64,000 nucleotides of DNA from Shinisaurus crocodilurus (Eukaryota; Chordata; Lepidosauria; Squamata; Shinisauridae). The stretch is from assembly GCA_021292165.1 (NCBI GenBank), contig CM037877.1:309322834-309386833 (forward strand). Reading direction: 5' to 3'. Position numbers and translations under genes: made by a program. The number at the start of each line of letters is the position of its first letter. Positions within the stretch are counted from its first letter, which is position 1. This document shows positions 43,000 through 53,830 of this stretch, one piece after another. The notes below the pieces were generated by a model. The model did not search any database and was not told where the DNA came from. It saw only the letters and a list, made by a program, of their open reading frames with translations.

Positions 43000-44088
43000 T
43001 AGATGAGAGACCCCCGCCCCGCCCTGCCCCACGCTAGAATTGCATGGCGAGTGGGGGAAGCAGCAGGCATGCCCCCAGTTTTTCCATTGGCTAGGGTGGG
43101 CACTGGGCAGACAGAGGAGGCGCCAGGCCACTGGGTAGTGTTGAGACAAGATGTTCAGGGGGGTGAAGAAGGTAAGTGCATCGTTCGGAAAACACCTCCC
43201 CATAATTCCAGTTCCGTGGGAGCTGATTGTGGCTATTCACTGGTGAGGAATATATACTCCGTGCATGTTCAGAGCTGCTGGACTGAAGATCCCTTCATAT
43301 GTTGACATCCCGAGCCTTGGAAAGTGGGCTGCAGAGCAGATAAGCCCTGTTTAGCTCTCCTTTGGGGAATGGCTTAGAACTGGTCACCATGATGCTGCTC
43401 CGTTTCACTGCCTCTTTTTTATGTTTCTTTTTATCTTACCTTTGTTGTTGTAATTTGATTTTTTTTAGTGTTATATCACATTACATATGCATTTTTATTG
43501 TGATTTTTAATGTTTTTCATATATATATATAAACTGCTTAGAGGTTTTATTATATTAAGCAGTATGCAAATACTCCAAAACAAAACAAATGACCACCAGC
43601 AGCACATCCAGTTTATAAATTTTATAGATTTAGAATTATATCTGTATATAATTATAGATAGATTTTAAAATGAGGAACATATCAGTATAAAACACCAGCT
43701 TCAGTCACTTCAGTTAGTATCTAAATAATAACAATAACAGAAGGGAAGGGAAAGAGGCAGACTAGGGAAGTCAGTCCTCTCTACTGGGGAAAAATAAAAA
43801 CCAACTCAAAATTATAATATTTGCTGTGTGTGTGTTGTTTTTCTTTTCTGAAAAAAGTAGAGAAGTTTTAATCATGGCATCTTCTCCTCCACCCCCACAC
43901 CGAACTCTCTTCCCCAGTTCCACAAATAAATCCACTTCACAGATTTTACATTTCGGTTCATGTCTTTATGGATTTTTAATACATTTTAAATGATTAAAAA
44001 AAAAATTGTCATCACTGCAGAGTGCTTGGATATTGGGTGCTATTGGATATTAAGCACCCAAGCACTCAATATTGGATATTGAATGCTT
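43000..44088. other. Non-coding, AT-rich, no gene
   Basis: A probable LINE 3' end lies near 43390-43585 (atatatataaactgcttaga, then 'tatgcaaatactcc'). A short direct repeat of 'attggatatt' near 44032-44092 precedes the CR1 insertion. Nothing else recognised. Confidence 0.35.
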
Positions 44089-44666
44089 GGGAAATTTTTG
44101 GAGCAGATTATAAAGAAGTCAGTCTGCAAGCACCTTGAAAACAATGCAGTGATTACTAGAAGCCAGCATGGATTTGTCAAGAACAAATCCTGCCAGACTA
44201 ATCTGATCTCATTTTTTGATCGGGTAACCTCCCTTGTGGACTGTGGAATGCTGTGGACATAATATATCTGGATTTCAGCAAAGCTTTCGACAAAGTGCTT
44301 CATGATATCCTGATTAGCAAGCTAGCTAAAACTGGGCTGGACAGAACAACTATCAGGTGGATCCACAATTGGCTACAGAATTGTCAGACTCAAAGAGTGC
44401 TTATCAATGGTACCTTCTAAAACTGGGGAGAGGTAACGAGTGGGGTACCACAAGGCTCGGTCCTGGGCCCGGTGCTCTTCAACATTTTTATTAATGACTT
44501 GGAAGAGGAGGTGCAGGGAATGCTTATCAAATTTGCAGACGACACGAAGTTGGGTGGAACAGCTAATACTCTGGAAGACAGAAACAAAATTCAAAGCGAT
44601 CTCGATAGGCTGGAGTGCTGGGCCGAAAACAACAGAATGAAATTTATTAGGGATAAATCCCAAGTG

Positions 44667-45479
44667 CAGGGCCGGCGCTACCGCTAGGCAGACCCAGGCG
44701 ACTGCCTAGGGCGCATGGCGGAAGAGGGCGCAGAGTTTCTGCGCCCCTTCCTCGCCTACGGCGCGCTCCTGCCCTGCCTGCCGCCGCCGCCGCCGCTGCA
44801 CCTCCCTCCGGAGCCAGAGGGACGGAGGGAGCGCTGCAGGAGCCGCCACCCACCCCCTCGCTCCCTAGGGGCGAACCTGAGCGCTTGCGGCGGCGGCGGC
44901 GTCTTCCCCCTGCGGAGAGCGCGCGCACGCAATGAGCGAGCCTCGGGAGAAGAAGAAGCCTGCGGCTTCGCCCCAAGGCGGCTGCCGGTGCGCCGGAGGC
45001 GCGGGCAGGGCCCCCGTCATCCTCTCGCTGCTCTTCTCACTCCTCTCGGTGGGCGCCTGCTTTTTGCTCAGCGCCAAGACCTCCAAGCTGCAGGGCCGGC
45101 TGGTGGCCCTTGCGGAGGAGTTGGCCAGCCACGCTTGGAGCCCGGGAGACCAGCTCCGCGCCGAGCCTTTGCTCGCCGTGCTGCAGCCTCAGGTGGACCC
45201 TTCTGCAGGAGGTGAGAGACCTTCGCCCGCCCACCAACCACCTACCTACCTTCCCGTCCTAAAGCGCGGGGGTCCCATCGCGTCGGAGGAGATGGCGGCA
45301 GCAGCAGCCAGCAGCGGGGGCGGGGGGAAGGTAGGTGGTGGTGGTGGCGGCGGCGGCGGCGCGGGGGGGGGGCGTTGCAGAGCAGGGCTGCTTTGCTCCG
45401 GAGCCCCCCCCCCACGGCACGAGGGGGGGCGCTAAATATAATTTGGCCTAGGGCGCCAAACAGCCCTGCACCGTTCCTG
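44667..45479. mobile_element. Non-autonomous hAT carrying a captured gene fragment (Pack-hAT candidate)
   Basis: The left end CAGGGCCGGCGC and right end CCGTTCCTG (complement CAGGAACGG) are imperfect inverted repeats. The next inner blocks also pair loosely: GCCTAGGGCGC at 44705-44715 and GGCCTAGGGCGCC near 45445-45457. It sits in a CR1 copy with CCCAAGTG (44659-44666) and GCCAAGTG (45480-45487) flanks; uninterrupted CR1 has GCCAAGTG there, so the left base has mutated. The 0.7-kb interior is CpG-rich, unlike the surroundings, and contains an exon-like ORF with a splice donor. No transposase is encoded. Confidence 0.82.
44932..45211 (+). pseudogene. Captured first exon of a type II membrane protein (membrane-collagen-like)
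   Basis: An ATG at 44932 opens a frame of 93 complete codons, followed by CAGGAG|GTGAGA, a good splice donor at 45212. The N-terminus MSEPREKKKPAAS is charged. A hydrophobic segment VILSLLFSLLSVGACFLL (about residues 29-46) would cross the membrane as a signal anchor. Then comes SKLQGRLVALAEELASHAW, a heptad-like stretch. The layout and the LLSVGACFLL...LQGRLVALAEE pattern recall the first exons of membrane collagens, most like COL23A1, but I am not certain of the gene. No collagen repeats lie in the element. Because it sits between hAT ends inside a LINE, I read it as a duplicated fragment, not the parental locus. Confidence 0.55.
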
Positions 45480-46253
45480 GCCAAGTGCTGCACCTAGGGA
45501 AAGGAAACCAAATGCAGAGTTACAGAATGGGGGACACTTGGCTCAACAATACTACAAGTCAGAAGGATCTTGGAATTGTTGTAGATCACAAACTGAATAT
45601 GAGCCAGCAATGCGATGTGGCTGCAAAGATGGCAAATGCTATTTTGGGCTGCATTAATAGAAGTATAGCTTCCAAATCGCGGGAAGTGATAATTCCCCTT
45701 TACTCGGCCCTGGTTAGGCCTCATCTTGAGTACTGCGTCCAGTTCTGGGCAGCACACTTTAAGAAGGACGTAGACAAATTGGAGAGGGTTCAGAGGAGGG
45801 CAACAAGGATGATAAAGGGACTGGAAACAAGGCCCTATGAGGAGAGACTGAAAGAACTGGGCATGTTTAGCCTTCAGAAGAGGAGACTGAGGGGAGATAT
45901 GATCGCACTCTTCCAGTACTTGAAGGGATGTCACACAGAGGAGGGCCAGGATCTCTTCTCGATCATCCCAGTTTGCAGGACACGGAATAATGGGCTCAAG
46001 TTACAGGAACCTAGATTCCACCTAAACATCAGGAAAAATTTCCTGACTGTCAGAGCAATAAGACAATGGAACCAACTACCTAGGGAGGTGGTGCCACAGG
46101 CTCTCCCACTCTGGAGGCATTCAAGGTGTGGCTGGACGGCCATCTGTCAGGGATGCTTTGACCTTGATTCCTGCATTGAGCAGGGTGTTGGACTCGATGG
46201 CCTGGTAGGCCCCTTCCAACTCTACTTCTCTATGATTCTGTTATTTTATTTTA

Positions 46254-46795
46254 AGAAGAGCACAAGATGTGACACGTTTCCACCTGCCGTCATGAAGAGG
46301 AGCAAAGGAGAAGGCCGTCGATATTCCGGGCCAACGCTATGTGCTGATGGATGCTGCAGGTAAATCGCTAGACAGCTGCTGCAGACAGACAGATAGCTGC
46401 AGTAGATATCCAGATAACTGTAGACTAAGGGATACAGGAGATATATAGACACTTCACGGAGAATCCGGGGAGAGCTCTGAGAGACGGATAGCCCTGTAAG
46501 CAAATCAATGGCTACTGTACACAGGAAGACAGCAAGACAAAGCAAGGGGGAGAGAGAATATGTTTTGAGGAGCAAGGCGGCGCATTTGTTCCTGTCGTCA
46601 CAGGGAGGGGAAGCATCAGAGAAGTAGGGGGTGGCCTTACTTTTTGTTCCACACCTAATTCCAGCTTATGCCAGAGTACTACAGTACTCCTGTCTGGATG
46701 GTGCATCTTTGTAGAACTCAGGTTTTGCTCATTAGTTCTCCTTTTGAAAGAAATAGAACAATGGCAATTCTAGTCCTTCGCTCAGGGAAGGAAGG
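46254..46795. other. Non-coding tract, nothing recognised
   Basis: It has several 'gacagatag/agatag'-rich lines near 46370-46490. No gene seen. Confidence 0.35.
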
Positions 46796-46797
46796 AA

Positions 46798-47209
46798 CCG
46801 GGCCGGCCCTTCCATGAGGCAGAGTGAGGCAGCCTCCTCAGGCGGCAGAATTTTGGTATCGTGAAAAGGCAGCAAATTGTTCGTTATTAATGCCTTATTA
46901 TTGGGTTGGACTTTGAGTGGACCTATTGAAATCAATGGGACTTAACTAACTTCAGTCCCATTGGTTTTAATGAGTCTGCTCTAAGTATGACTAAGGTTGG
47001 ATCCAGCCCATTTTATTTATTTTTTTAATGCCAGCGGGAGAGAGGTGCTCGTGGGATTTTCTGCCTCGAGTGCCAAACCCAAGTACTATTTATTTATTTA
47101 TTTATTTATATTTGTTAATTGCTCATCTGGCCGGTCACTATGCACCTTGACCTGGGGGGGCAGCATTTGCTGTGCCGCCTGAGGCAGCAAATGTCTTGAG
47201 CCAGCCCTG
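46798..47209. mobile_element. hAT MITE related by its ends to the gene-carrying element
   Basis: Ends CCGGGCCGGCCC and AGCCAGCCCTG (complement CAGGGCTGGCT) form an inverted repeat of the CAGGGCYGGC type. GGAAGGAA lies at 46790-46797 and again at 47210-47217, although the right flank is a GGAA repeat. Inside are paired GGCAG-rich blocks (AGGCGGCAGAATTTT and GCCGCCTGAGGCAGCAAAT), a family C relic at 46915-47010 and an L2 3' end at 47085-47148. Confidence 0.7.
47085..47148 (-). mobile_element. L2 LINE 3' terminus nested in a hAT MITE
   Basis: TTTA repeats and GCTCATCTGGCCGGTCAC equal the inverted end of the L2 3' UTR; it stops after about 60 bp. Confidence 0.65.
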
Positions 47210-47344
47210 GGAAGGAAGGAGGGAGGGAAGGAAGGAAGGAAGGACCTAGTACTGTCTGCATTGCCCAGTAAATCAGAAAGACAAGTAGTAAGAACAGGAA
47301 TAGCTGAACTTCACCAAAGGAGTTGAGACCCTCCAACTTCGCCT

Positions 47345-47520
47345 ATTTAATATTGAATCAGATGGCGGTTCCCTTCTACTGGGTCAGACCATTGACTGGC
47401 ACTGGCTCTCTGGCGGCTCAGAGTGGAGACTTCCCCAGACCCACTGAGAGATGCTGGGGGTTGAACCTGGGACCAGCTGCCTGCAAAGCAGGTGCTCCAC
47501 CACTGAATTAAGCCCCTTTC
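47345..47520 (-). mobile_element. tRNA-derived SINE
   Basis: 'tactgggtcagaccattgactgg', then GGGGTTGAACCTGGGACC and AAAGCAGGTGCTCCACCACT; these last are an inverted B box and A box of an alanine-tRNA-like head. Confidence 0.65.
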
Positions 47521-47904
47521 CTTGTCAATACTTGCTTGATTGGAACTGGACCCCAATGTCTCACAGTCTGCAATGGTTATTAGTGAGGATGGATCTGAAA
47601 TGTGATGATGGTGTTTATCTGCCAGCAATGCTGGTTTGGCTGGCATAAGATTGCCCCTTCTTCGTAGGGTTGCCATTTTCTTTTCCAAGCGGGTGAAGTT
47701 ATGCCCTTCATGGCATCTCCGTGCTGAGAAAAGCTTTCCCTGCTGAACTTCTGGCTGTCATACAATTGTTGAAGGCAAAGGGGCTCTGCCAGTTGATAGG
47801 TGTATGGCGGGGGAGGGGGGCAGCGGCAACCCTGTTCTTAAATAGGACTAGAACCAGAGTATATTGGATTGAAGCTTCAACTATTCAGCTAGTTTAGGTG
47901 AGTA

Positions 47905-48146
47905 CAGGCAGTCCCCGGGTTACGAACGAGATCCGTTTGCAAGTCTGTCTTTAAGTCGAATGTGTACGTAAGTCGGAACAGAAGCCGCACAATGTTTTCA
48001 AAGTGTTGCAAAGTGTCGCAAAGTATAGTGTGTGCGTTCTTAAGTACGAACCATTGTATTTAACTCAGATTTTTACATATATGGCAGTCCGTTCTTAAGT
48101 AGGAGTTGTCTGTAATTTGGGACGTTTGTAACCCGGGGACTGCCTG
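47905..48146. mobile_element. Tigger/pogo-like MITE (MER2-like ends)
   Basis: Ends CAGGCAGTCCCCGGGTTACG and its complement are long inverted repeats with TA on both sides (47903-47904 and 48147-48148). The 'aagtcg...cttaagtacgaac' interior is of the MER2/Tigger kind. No transposase. Confidence 0.85.
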
Positions 48147-48159
48147 TACTCAGCTTTAC

Positions 48160-48770
48160 CCAACCTGTGTCTAAACATCTTAGCTGGTTACACTCTCAGG
48201 CTTTGTGTGACTTCAAGCCCAGTCTTCTGATTAACTGGGAGATTATAGCCCTTCTAGACCAATAATTCTGGACATTTCATGACGACCATGGCTGTGGCAA
48301 GGTAGGAAAAGGTCCAGTCATCTCCACTCTTCTCCCTTGATGCTTTCCCCTTACAATGGTAGTTGACAACTCTCCATGCTGGGCAGAGGCATGATGTACA
48401 CACACCATTCCACACTTCCGAGGGGCAGATCTAATCCAAGAATCAGCTCTAAAAGACCTGGAGACACAGCAATATCTGCTTCGAGGTTTCCTAGAGCGCA
48501 CTTCCAGATTAGGCTTTTATTGTACAATTGTCTTGCCTCAAACATGGATTTTTTTTGGGTGGGCAGGGGCAGTGGAAGAGCCCAGATATCATCACCTTCC
48601 ACTTGTAACCCTCCTGTGTTTTGCCACTGCTTCATCCACCTTTTTTCCTTATCAATTACCACCCAAAAAAATCTGTAAAGGAGCTTAAGGAAAGATGAAA
48701 ATGCTGCACATCTTTTGATGGGTCACATTGACAGCCACCTACCTAGAAGCACCATAGGACTTAGAGTGCT
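48160..48770. other. Non-coding tract, nothing recognised
   Basis: No gene, and no transposon I can name. Confidence 0.3.
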
Positions 48771-48773
48771 TCT

Positions 48774-48820
48774 AGATAGATAGATAGATAGATAGATAGA
48801 TTAATTAATTAATTAATTAA
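48774..48820. repeat. (GATA)n and (TTAA)n microsatellite
   Basis: About seven GATA units, followed by five TTAA units. Confidence 0.9.
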
Positions 48821-48959
48821 GCCATGTGTTGTTGAATCAAGGGTTGTTGTTACATCCAAATCCATGACTATGGGTTGACTGTGGGTTGTTAACTGGCGGA
48901 GGCTGCCCTGTCTCTGCCTGGAGACAAGTCACTGATTTGCAATTCTAATCAATTAGCTT

Positions 48960-49965
48960 TTATTATGTAAACTATCCTAAATGCTTTTGCAGAAGCATAC
49001 GAAAAACTTGGTCTCTCACTTAACATCAAAAAAACCAAAGTGCTTCATCAGCAAGTGCAAGCCAATCCTTTGGTGATGCCATCTATCCAGCTTGGCGGGA
49101 CAATACTGGAAAATGTCGATCATTTTCTCTATCTTGGCAGCTATCTTTCTGTTACAGCTAACATCGACAGTGAAATCCAGCATCGTCTGAGCTCCGCAAG
49201 TGCCGCATTTTCTCGAATGAAACATAGAGTGTTCGAGGATCGGGATATTTGTAAGAAGACCAAAACACTGGTTTATGAAGCCATTGTATTACCAACTTTA
49301 TTGTATGCCTGCGAAACATGGACTATCTATAAACGTCACTTCCACCTCCTTGAAAGGTTTCATCAACGTTGCCTCCGGAAAATCCTGCAAATTACTTGGG
49401 AAGATAGGCGAACAAATGTCAGTGTACTGGAAGAAGCAAAGACTACTAGCATTGAAAAAATGATCCTTCAACGCCAACTTCAGTGGACCGGTCATGTTGT
49501 TCGAATGCCTGACTGCCGTCTCCCAAAGCAGTTACTTTACTCCCAACTCAAGGATGGAAAGCGGAATATCGGTGGTCAATATAAGAGGTTTAAAGATGTT
49601 CATAAGGCTAATCTAAAAAAATGCAATATAAACATCGAAAACTGGGAAGCTCTGGCCCATGAACGATCTAAATGGAGGTTGGCCTTTCACAAAGGTTCCA
49701 TGGACTTTGAAGAAGCCCGAGTGCAAGGTGAAAGGGAGAAACGTGCTAAGCGAAAAGCACGTCAAATGAATCCTTTACAGGACCATCTTCTATCTGGTAA
49801 CCTGTGTCCTCACTGTGGGAAGCTGTGTGGATCTAGAATTGGCCTCCACAGTCACTTACGGACCCATCGCTAGAGTCTACACAATCTTCTTTAGAACTTC
49901 CTCCTTTTATCCCGGAAGACAATCTTACTCGGTCACGAGTGATCGCCTGATGATGATTATGTAAG
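48960..49965 (+). mobile_element. LINE fragment with C-terminal zinc finger (best copy)
   Basis: It begins in the RT thumb region (YEKLGLSLNIKKTKVLH) and ends with a short untranslated region CTCGGTCACGAGTGATCGCC and a GATGATG tail. Truncated copies at 30900-31428 and 11296-11803 share the same 3' end, which defines the terminus of the family. Confidence 0.85.
49040..49873 (+). CDS. LINE ORF2 C-terminal domain with zinc finger, open frame
   Basis: The 277-codon frame reads YLGSYLSVTANIDSEIQHRL, LVYEAIVLPTLLYACETW, RFHQRCLRKILQITWEDRRT and LQRQLQWTGHVVRMPDCRLP. These are the post-RT conserved blocks of many LINEs. It then has a basic segment QGEREKRAKRKARQMNP and ends with CPHCGKLCGSRIGLHSHLRT, a C-x2-C...H finger, just before the stop. 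Catalytic RT motifs are upstream of the truncation. The clade is not certain: a terminal finger of this type occurs in Ingi/Vingi-like elements. The protein fragment has no predicted activity alone. Confidence 0.75.
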   Translation: MLHQQVQANPLVMPSIQLGGTILENVDHFLYLGSYLSVTANIDSEIQHRLSSASAAFSRMKHRVFEDRDICKKTKTLVYEAIVLPTLLYACETWTIYKRHFHLLERFHQRCLRKILQITWEDRRTNVSVLEEAKTTSIEKMILQRQLQWTGHVVRMPDCRLPKQLLYSQLKDGKRNIGGQYKRFKDVHKANLKKCNINIENWEALAHERSKWRLAFHKGSMDFEEARVQGEREKRAKRKARQMNPLQDHLLSGNLCPHCGKLCGSRIGLHSHLRTHR

Positions 49966-49969
49966 TTAC

Positions 49970-50655
49970 CAGGGAGCCAGTCTTGCTTCAGGCTACACAG
50001 CAGGTTTTGTTACAAACAATTCCTACAAAAGAGGCAAGCTGTTTTAGCATCCTATAAAGCTAATGCAGCAGATTAGACAGTTGAGACCAAACTATTAGGA
50101 AATTGTTAGAGAACCTGTGCTCAGGCCAGGCATGCTACGGAAGCCCTGCCTTCAAGGTGGATCCTTTCCTAGAGGAGTGTCTTTTGCAGCAAATCACGGG
50201 GGTGGGGGTTGGACTCGATGGCCTTACGAGCCCCTTCCAACTCTACCATTCTATGATTCTATGACTCCCTTCTCTTTCTCCCTCTGGCTGTTGGACTATC
50301 AGTGCTATTCCCACCTGTCTCCTTGAGGCCTCAGCCACCTCTTCCCTCTCCTCATCTGAGTCAGAATCAAATCCCACGTGTTCTTGAGGCCCCTTTGCAG
50401 AGGTGCTGGGCTTAACCCTTACATTAACCACGAACAACCCTCAAAGAGAACCCATGGCTTGTTGCTGGGTTGTCAATTGTGGGTTGTTCAAGCCATGGGC
50501 TGTTACGTGGGTAACCTAGAATCATGGGTTGTGTGTAGGTTGTTCTGCCAGGCTACAGATATGGCTCTTTGGTGTTGCAAAGGCTCCTGGGATACAGGCT
50601 AGGAGCCAGTGAGGGGGAGGAACAAAACAACCCACAAATTGGAAACAACAACCTA
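49970..50655. other. Non-coding with a CR1 tail scrap
   Basis: GGGGGTTGGACTCGATGGCC through TTCTATGATTCTATGA at about 50205-50266 is a bare CR1 3' end. The rest is unassigned. Confidence 0.45.
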
Positions 50656-50661
50656 CAAAAC

Positions 50662-51799
50662 TTTCGACAAAGTGCCTCATGATATCCCGATTAGCAAGCT
50701 AGCTAAAAGTGGGCTGGACGGAACAGCTATCAGGTGGATCCACAATTGGCTACAGAATCGGACTCAAAGAATGCTTATCAATGGTTCCTTCTCAAACTGG
50801 GGAGAGGTAACGAGCGGGGTACCACAGGGCTCGGTCCTGGGCCCAGTGCTCTTCAACATTTTTATTAATGACTTGGATGAAGAGGTACAGGGAATGCTTA
50901 TCAAATTTGCAGATGACACAAAGTTGGGTGGAACAGCTAATACCCTGGAAGACAGAAACAAAATTCAAAGCAACGTCGATAGGCTGGAGCGCTGGGCCGA
51001 AAACAACAGAATGAAATTTAATAGGGATAAATGCCAAGTGCTGCACCTAGGGAGAGGAAACCAAATGCAGAGTTACAGAATGGGGGACACTTGGCTCAAC
51101 TATACTACAGGTGAGAAGGATCTTGGAATTGTGGTAGATCACAAACTGAATATGAGCCAGCAATGCGATGTGGCTGCAAAGATGGCAAATGCTATTTTGG
51201 GCTGCATTAATAGAAGTATAGCTTCCAAATCGCGTGAAGTGATAATTCCCCTTTACTCGGCACTGGTTAGGCCTCATCTTGAGTACTGCGTCCGTTCTGG
51301 GCAGCACACTTTAAGAAGGACGTAGACAAACTGGAGAGGGTTCAGAGGAGGGCGACAAGGATGATAAAGGGACTGGAAACAAGGCCCTATGAGGAGAGAC
51401 TGAAAGAACTGGGCAATTGGGCATGTTTAGCCTTCAGAAGAGGAGACTGAGGGGATATAGGATCACACTCTTCCAGTACTTGAAGGGATGTCACACAGAG
51501 GAGGGCCAGGATCTCATCTTGATCATCCCAGTTTGCAGGACATGGAATAATGGGCTCAAGTTACAGGATCCTAGATTCCACCTAAACATCAGGAAAAATT
51601 TCCTGACTGCCAGAGCAATAAGACAATGGAATCAACTACCTAGGGAGGTGGTGGGCTCTCCCAGTCTGGAGGCATTCAAGGTGCTGCTGGACAGACATCT
51701 GTCAGGGATGCTTTGACCTGGATTCCTGCATTGAGCAGGGGGTTGGACTCGATGGCCTTGTAGTCCCCTTCCAACTCTACTTTTCTATGATTCTATGTG
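50662..51799 (+). mobile_element. CR1 LINE, 5'-truncated in the RT domain
   Basis: It begins at the TFDKVPHDI block. The frame runs through SGVPQGSVLGPVLFNIFIND and FADD to a one-base deletion near 51292 (LEYCV then RSGQHTLRR). A duplicated 'ctgggcaattgggcatg' stretch follows near 51410. The second frame, 51417-51716, ends RHLSGML, and the 3' UTR ends ttctatgattctatg. Confidence 0.9.
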
Positions 51800-53175
51800 C
51801 TCGATCATCTGGCGGACGTATCATGGGTTAAATCAACATCCCATCGCTTAATTAAGCCATAGGTTGTCAGTATGTGCGAACAGGGCCATTATGTCAACAT
51901 AATGGTTCCCAACTCCACTGTTGCATGAGACAATGAGAAATGAGGAGGGGACATTTACAGGGGAGAATCAGTGGACAGGAAGCAGGGTTGTTTAACCCCC
52001 CGCCCGCCCCTCTTGGCCTGAGTGGCACAAAACCTTGGGGCAGCATCTCCCTGCCAGCAAAAAGTTGCACTTGAAGATTCCCGAGTGCCTGAATAACCTT
52101 TTGTGGTTTAGAATGGAGTTGCTTGACCTTTGTCAGCTTAATCACCCTCTGGCTTTCCAAGTGTTGAGCCCCTGCGGACATTCCTGCTTTGCCGAGACTG
52201 TACCCGCTCACAGGCACCTGAGGGTTGGGAAACGTACCGAGCAGAACTCCAGCCAAGAGGCAACGTGATCTTGATGCTTCCGTGGGTCACCCTTATTGCT
52301 CCCTCCTCGGTATGGCAGGGAAGGTCACCGTAAAGGACCAGCCCTTCCCCTGAACTGCCTGCTGAGCAGGGTGGCCCCCAAATGCACAGAGACGACCTGC
52401 AATTGGGTTATTGACACACAATCTGCGGAAAACACTATCGAGATGGTTCACACTAATGTTATTTAGCTGCAATACTTCCGTAATAAAAGGAATCAATGGA
52501 GGAGAGAAAAGACCTGTCTGGGGGTTTGATTTTCTCATTTTAATGGCATACTTATTTACTCCCGCCAGTCCTCTGATCGGATTTTCATTACACCGCCTTG
52601 CGCTGTAAGTGGACCGGTATTGATAGGAGCTGCTGACTTCAGCTGGCTTCCTGAGGGCACAAATTAAAAATTACTCATATTCAGTGACGATGTGGTGTGC
52701 TAAACGACTGGGCGCGTAACGGGTGTGCACAGTTATTTGGGAGGCTAGCAAAGTTTTTAACATACATGGTCATGGGTGTGCTCACTGACGCCCCACACCA
52801 GAAGGCACATTTTCGTGACTTTCTGTAATGGGACTGAAGAGAGAACTCCTTGTTCGCAACACAGAGACAGGCCACTCGGCACTCGCCCATCTAGCTTGGT
52901 ATTGTCACTCTGCATTGACTGGGATTGTGTCTGGGGCCTTCTGTGTTCAAAGCATCTGCTCCACCACTGAGCTGCAGTCCTTCCCTGGGATGCAAAGTGG
53001 AGCCGCCACCAGCTGTGTGTGGCCCGTGTACGTAGGACACAAAAGGAGAAATGCTAGATGGGGCAGCCGGAGCTCTGCCTCCAGGACAGCATTCTGCACT
53101 CAGTATAATCTGGGGCAGGAGGAGTCAGGGACTGGAATAAGGAGTAAAAGAGGGACTGGGAGCCATGGGGAGGAG
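51800..53175. other. Mostly unassigned non-coding tract
   Basis: A tRNA-derived SINE relic in minus orientation lies near 52855-52985 (AAAGCATCTGCTCCACCACT). I see no gene in the remainder. Confidence 0.35.
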
Positions 53176-53177
53176 TA

Positions 53178-53240
53178 AAGAGCAGCTTGCTGGATCAGAC
53201 CCAATGTCCATCTAATTGCCTTGCTTGATCAGACCCGGGG
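53178..53240 (-). mobile_element. Old CR1-type LINE 3' scrap
   Basis: CTTGCTGGATCAGACCCAAT and a second 'cttgatcagaccc' match the inverted terminal part of the old CR1 family. Confidence 0.45.
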
Positions 53241-53244
53241 CACA

Positions 53245-53830
53245 AATGACAGGGCTTTCTGTGTGGTGGCACCTAGACTCTAGGAATGCCTTGATCCACC
53301 AGGCCCACCCTCTTCCTGCTTTGAAATGTGCAACCAAAACATTGTTCCTCCAGCAGGTTTCCGCTTTGCATCTTTGATCTGCAAATTTCAAACCTTGCTG
53401 ATGGCTGGCGTTGCATTGGTTCAGCTGCTATGCTTTTGGTTTTAATTTTACTGTGATGTTCTTAATCTTAATAGTTATTTTAAATATTTTTATTAGACAC
53501 TTTGGTTATAATTTTTAAAGGTTACAAATACAGATATAGCAAATAAATAAACCAGCATTCTCTTTTCAACAACAACCAGCCAGATGCCTCTGGGAAAATC
53601 ATAAGCAGAGCATGCAAGTTACGATGATCATCGCTAGAGACGGTCCGGGGATTTGGAGTGCCGTGAAACAATATGCTGAATGCTGACGACACCCAGCTCT
53701 CCCGCTCTCCTTTCCGGCTTGCCCCAGGGAGGCTGTCGAGCTTCTGAACCAGTGCCCGAAGTCAGTAACGGACTGGATCACAGCGAACAATGCTTGATCC
53801 AGACAAGACAGAGGTGCTCCCAGCCAGTAG
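53245..53830 (+). mobile_element. Old L2-like LINE pieces, rearranged
   Basis: 53245-53560 resembles an L2 C-terminus and 3' UTR ('gggctttctgtgtggtggcacc', then an AATAAATAAA end). 53645-53830 resembles the RT palm region (ADDTQLSRSP-like text followed by DPDKTEVL-like text), which normally lies upstream. The order is therefore rearranged. Confidence 0.5.

Larger units (their letters stand above)
44091..46250 (+). mobile_element. CR1 LINE split by a hAT element
   Basis: The left part (44091-44666) covers the RT region, with a stop in the GTF*NWGEV block and frameshifts around the SKAFDKV block; FADD is intact. The right part (45488-46250) resumes at CCAAGTGCTGCACC and runs to the 3' UTR. Removing the 813-bp insert and one copy of its target duplication restores CR1 continuity. 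Confidence 0.9.

Noticed and set aside
44715..45215. A 166-codon ORF from the hAT left end
   Set aside because: It starts within the transposon terminal region, is Arg/Pro-rich and overlaps the better supported exon-like frame at 44932.
45281..45435. The Gly-rich translation after the captured exon as collagen-like repeats
   Set aside because: It lies past the splice donor and comes from GGT/GGC simple repeats; no Gly-X-Y periodicity with Pro is seen.
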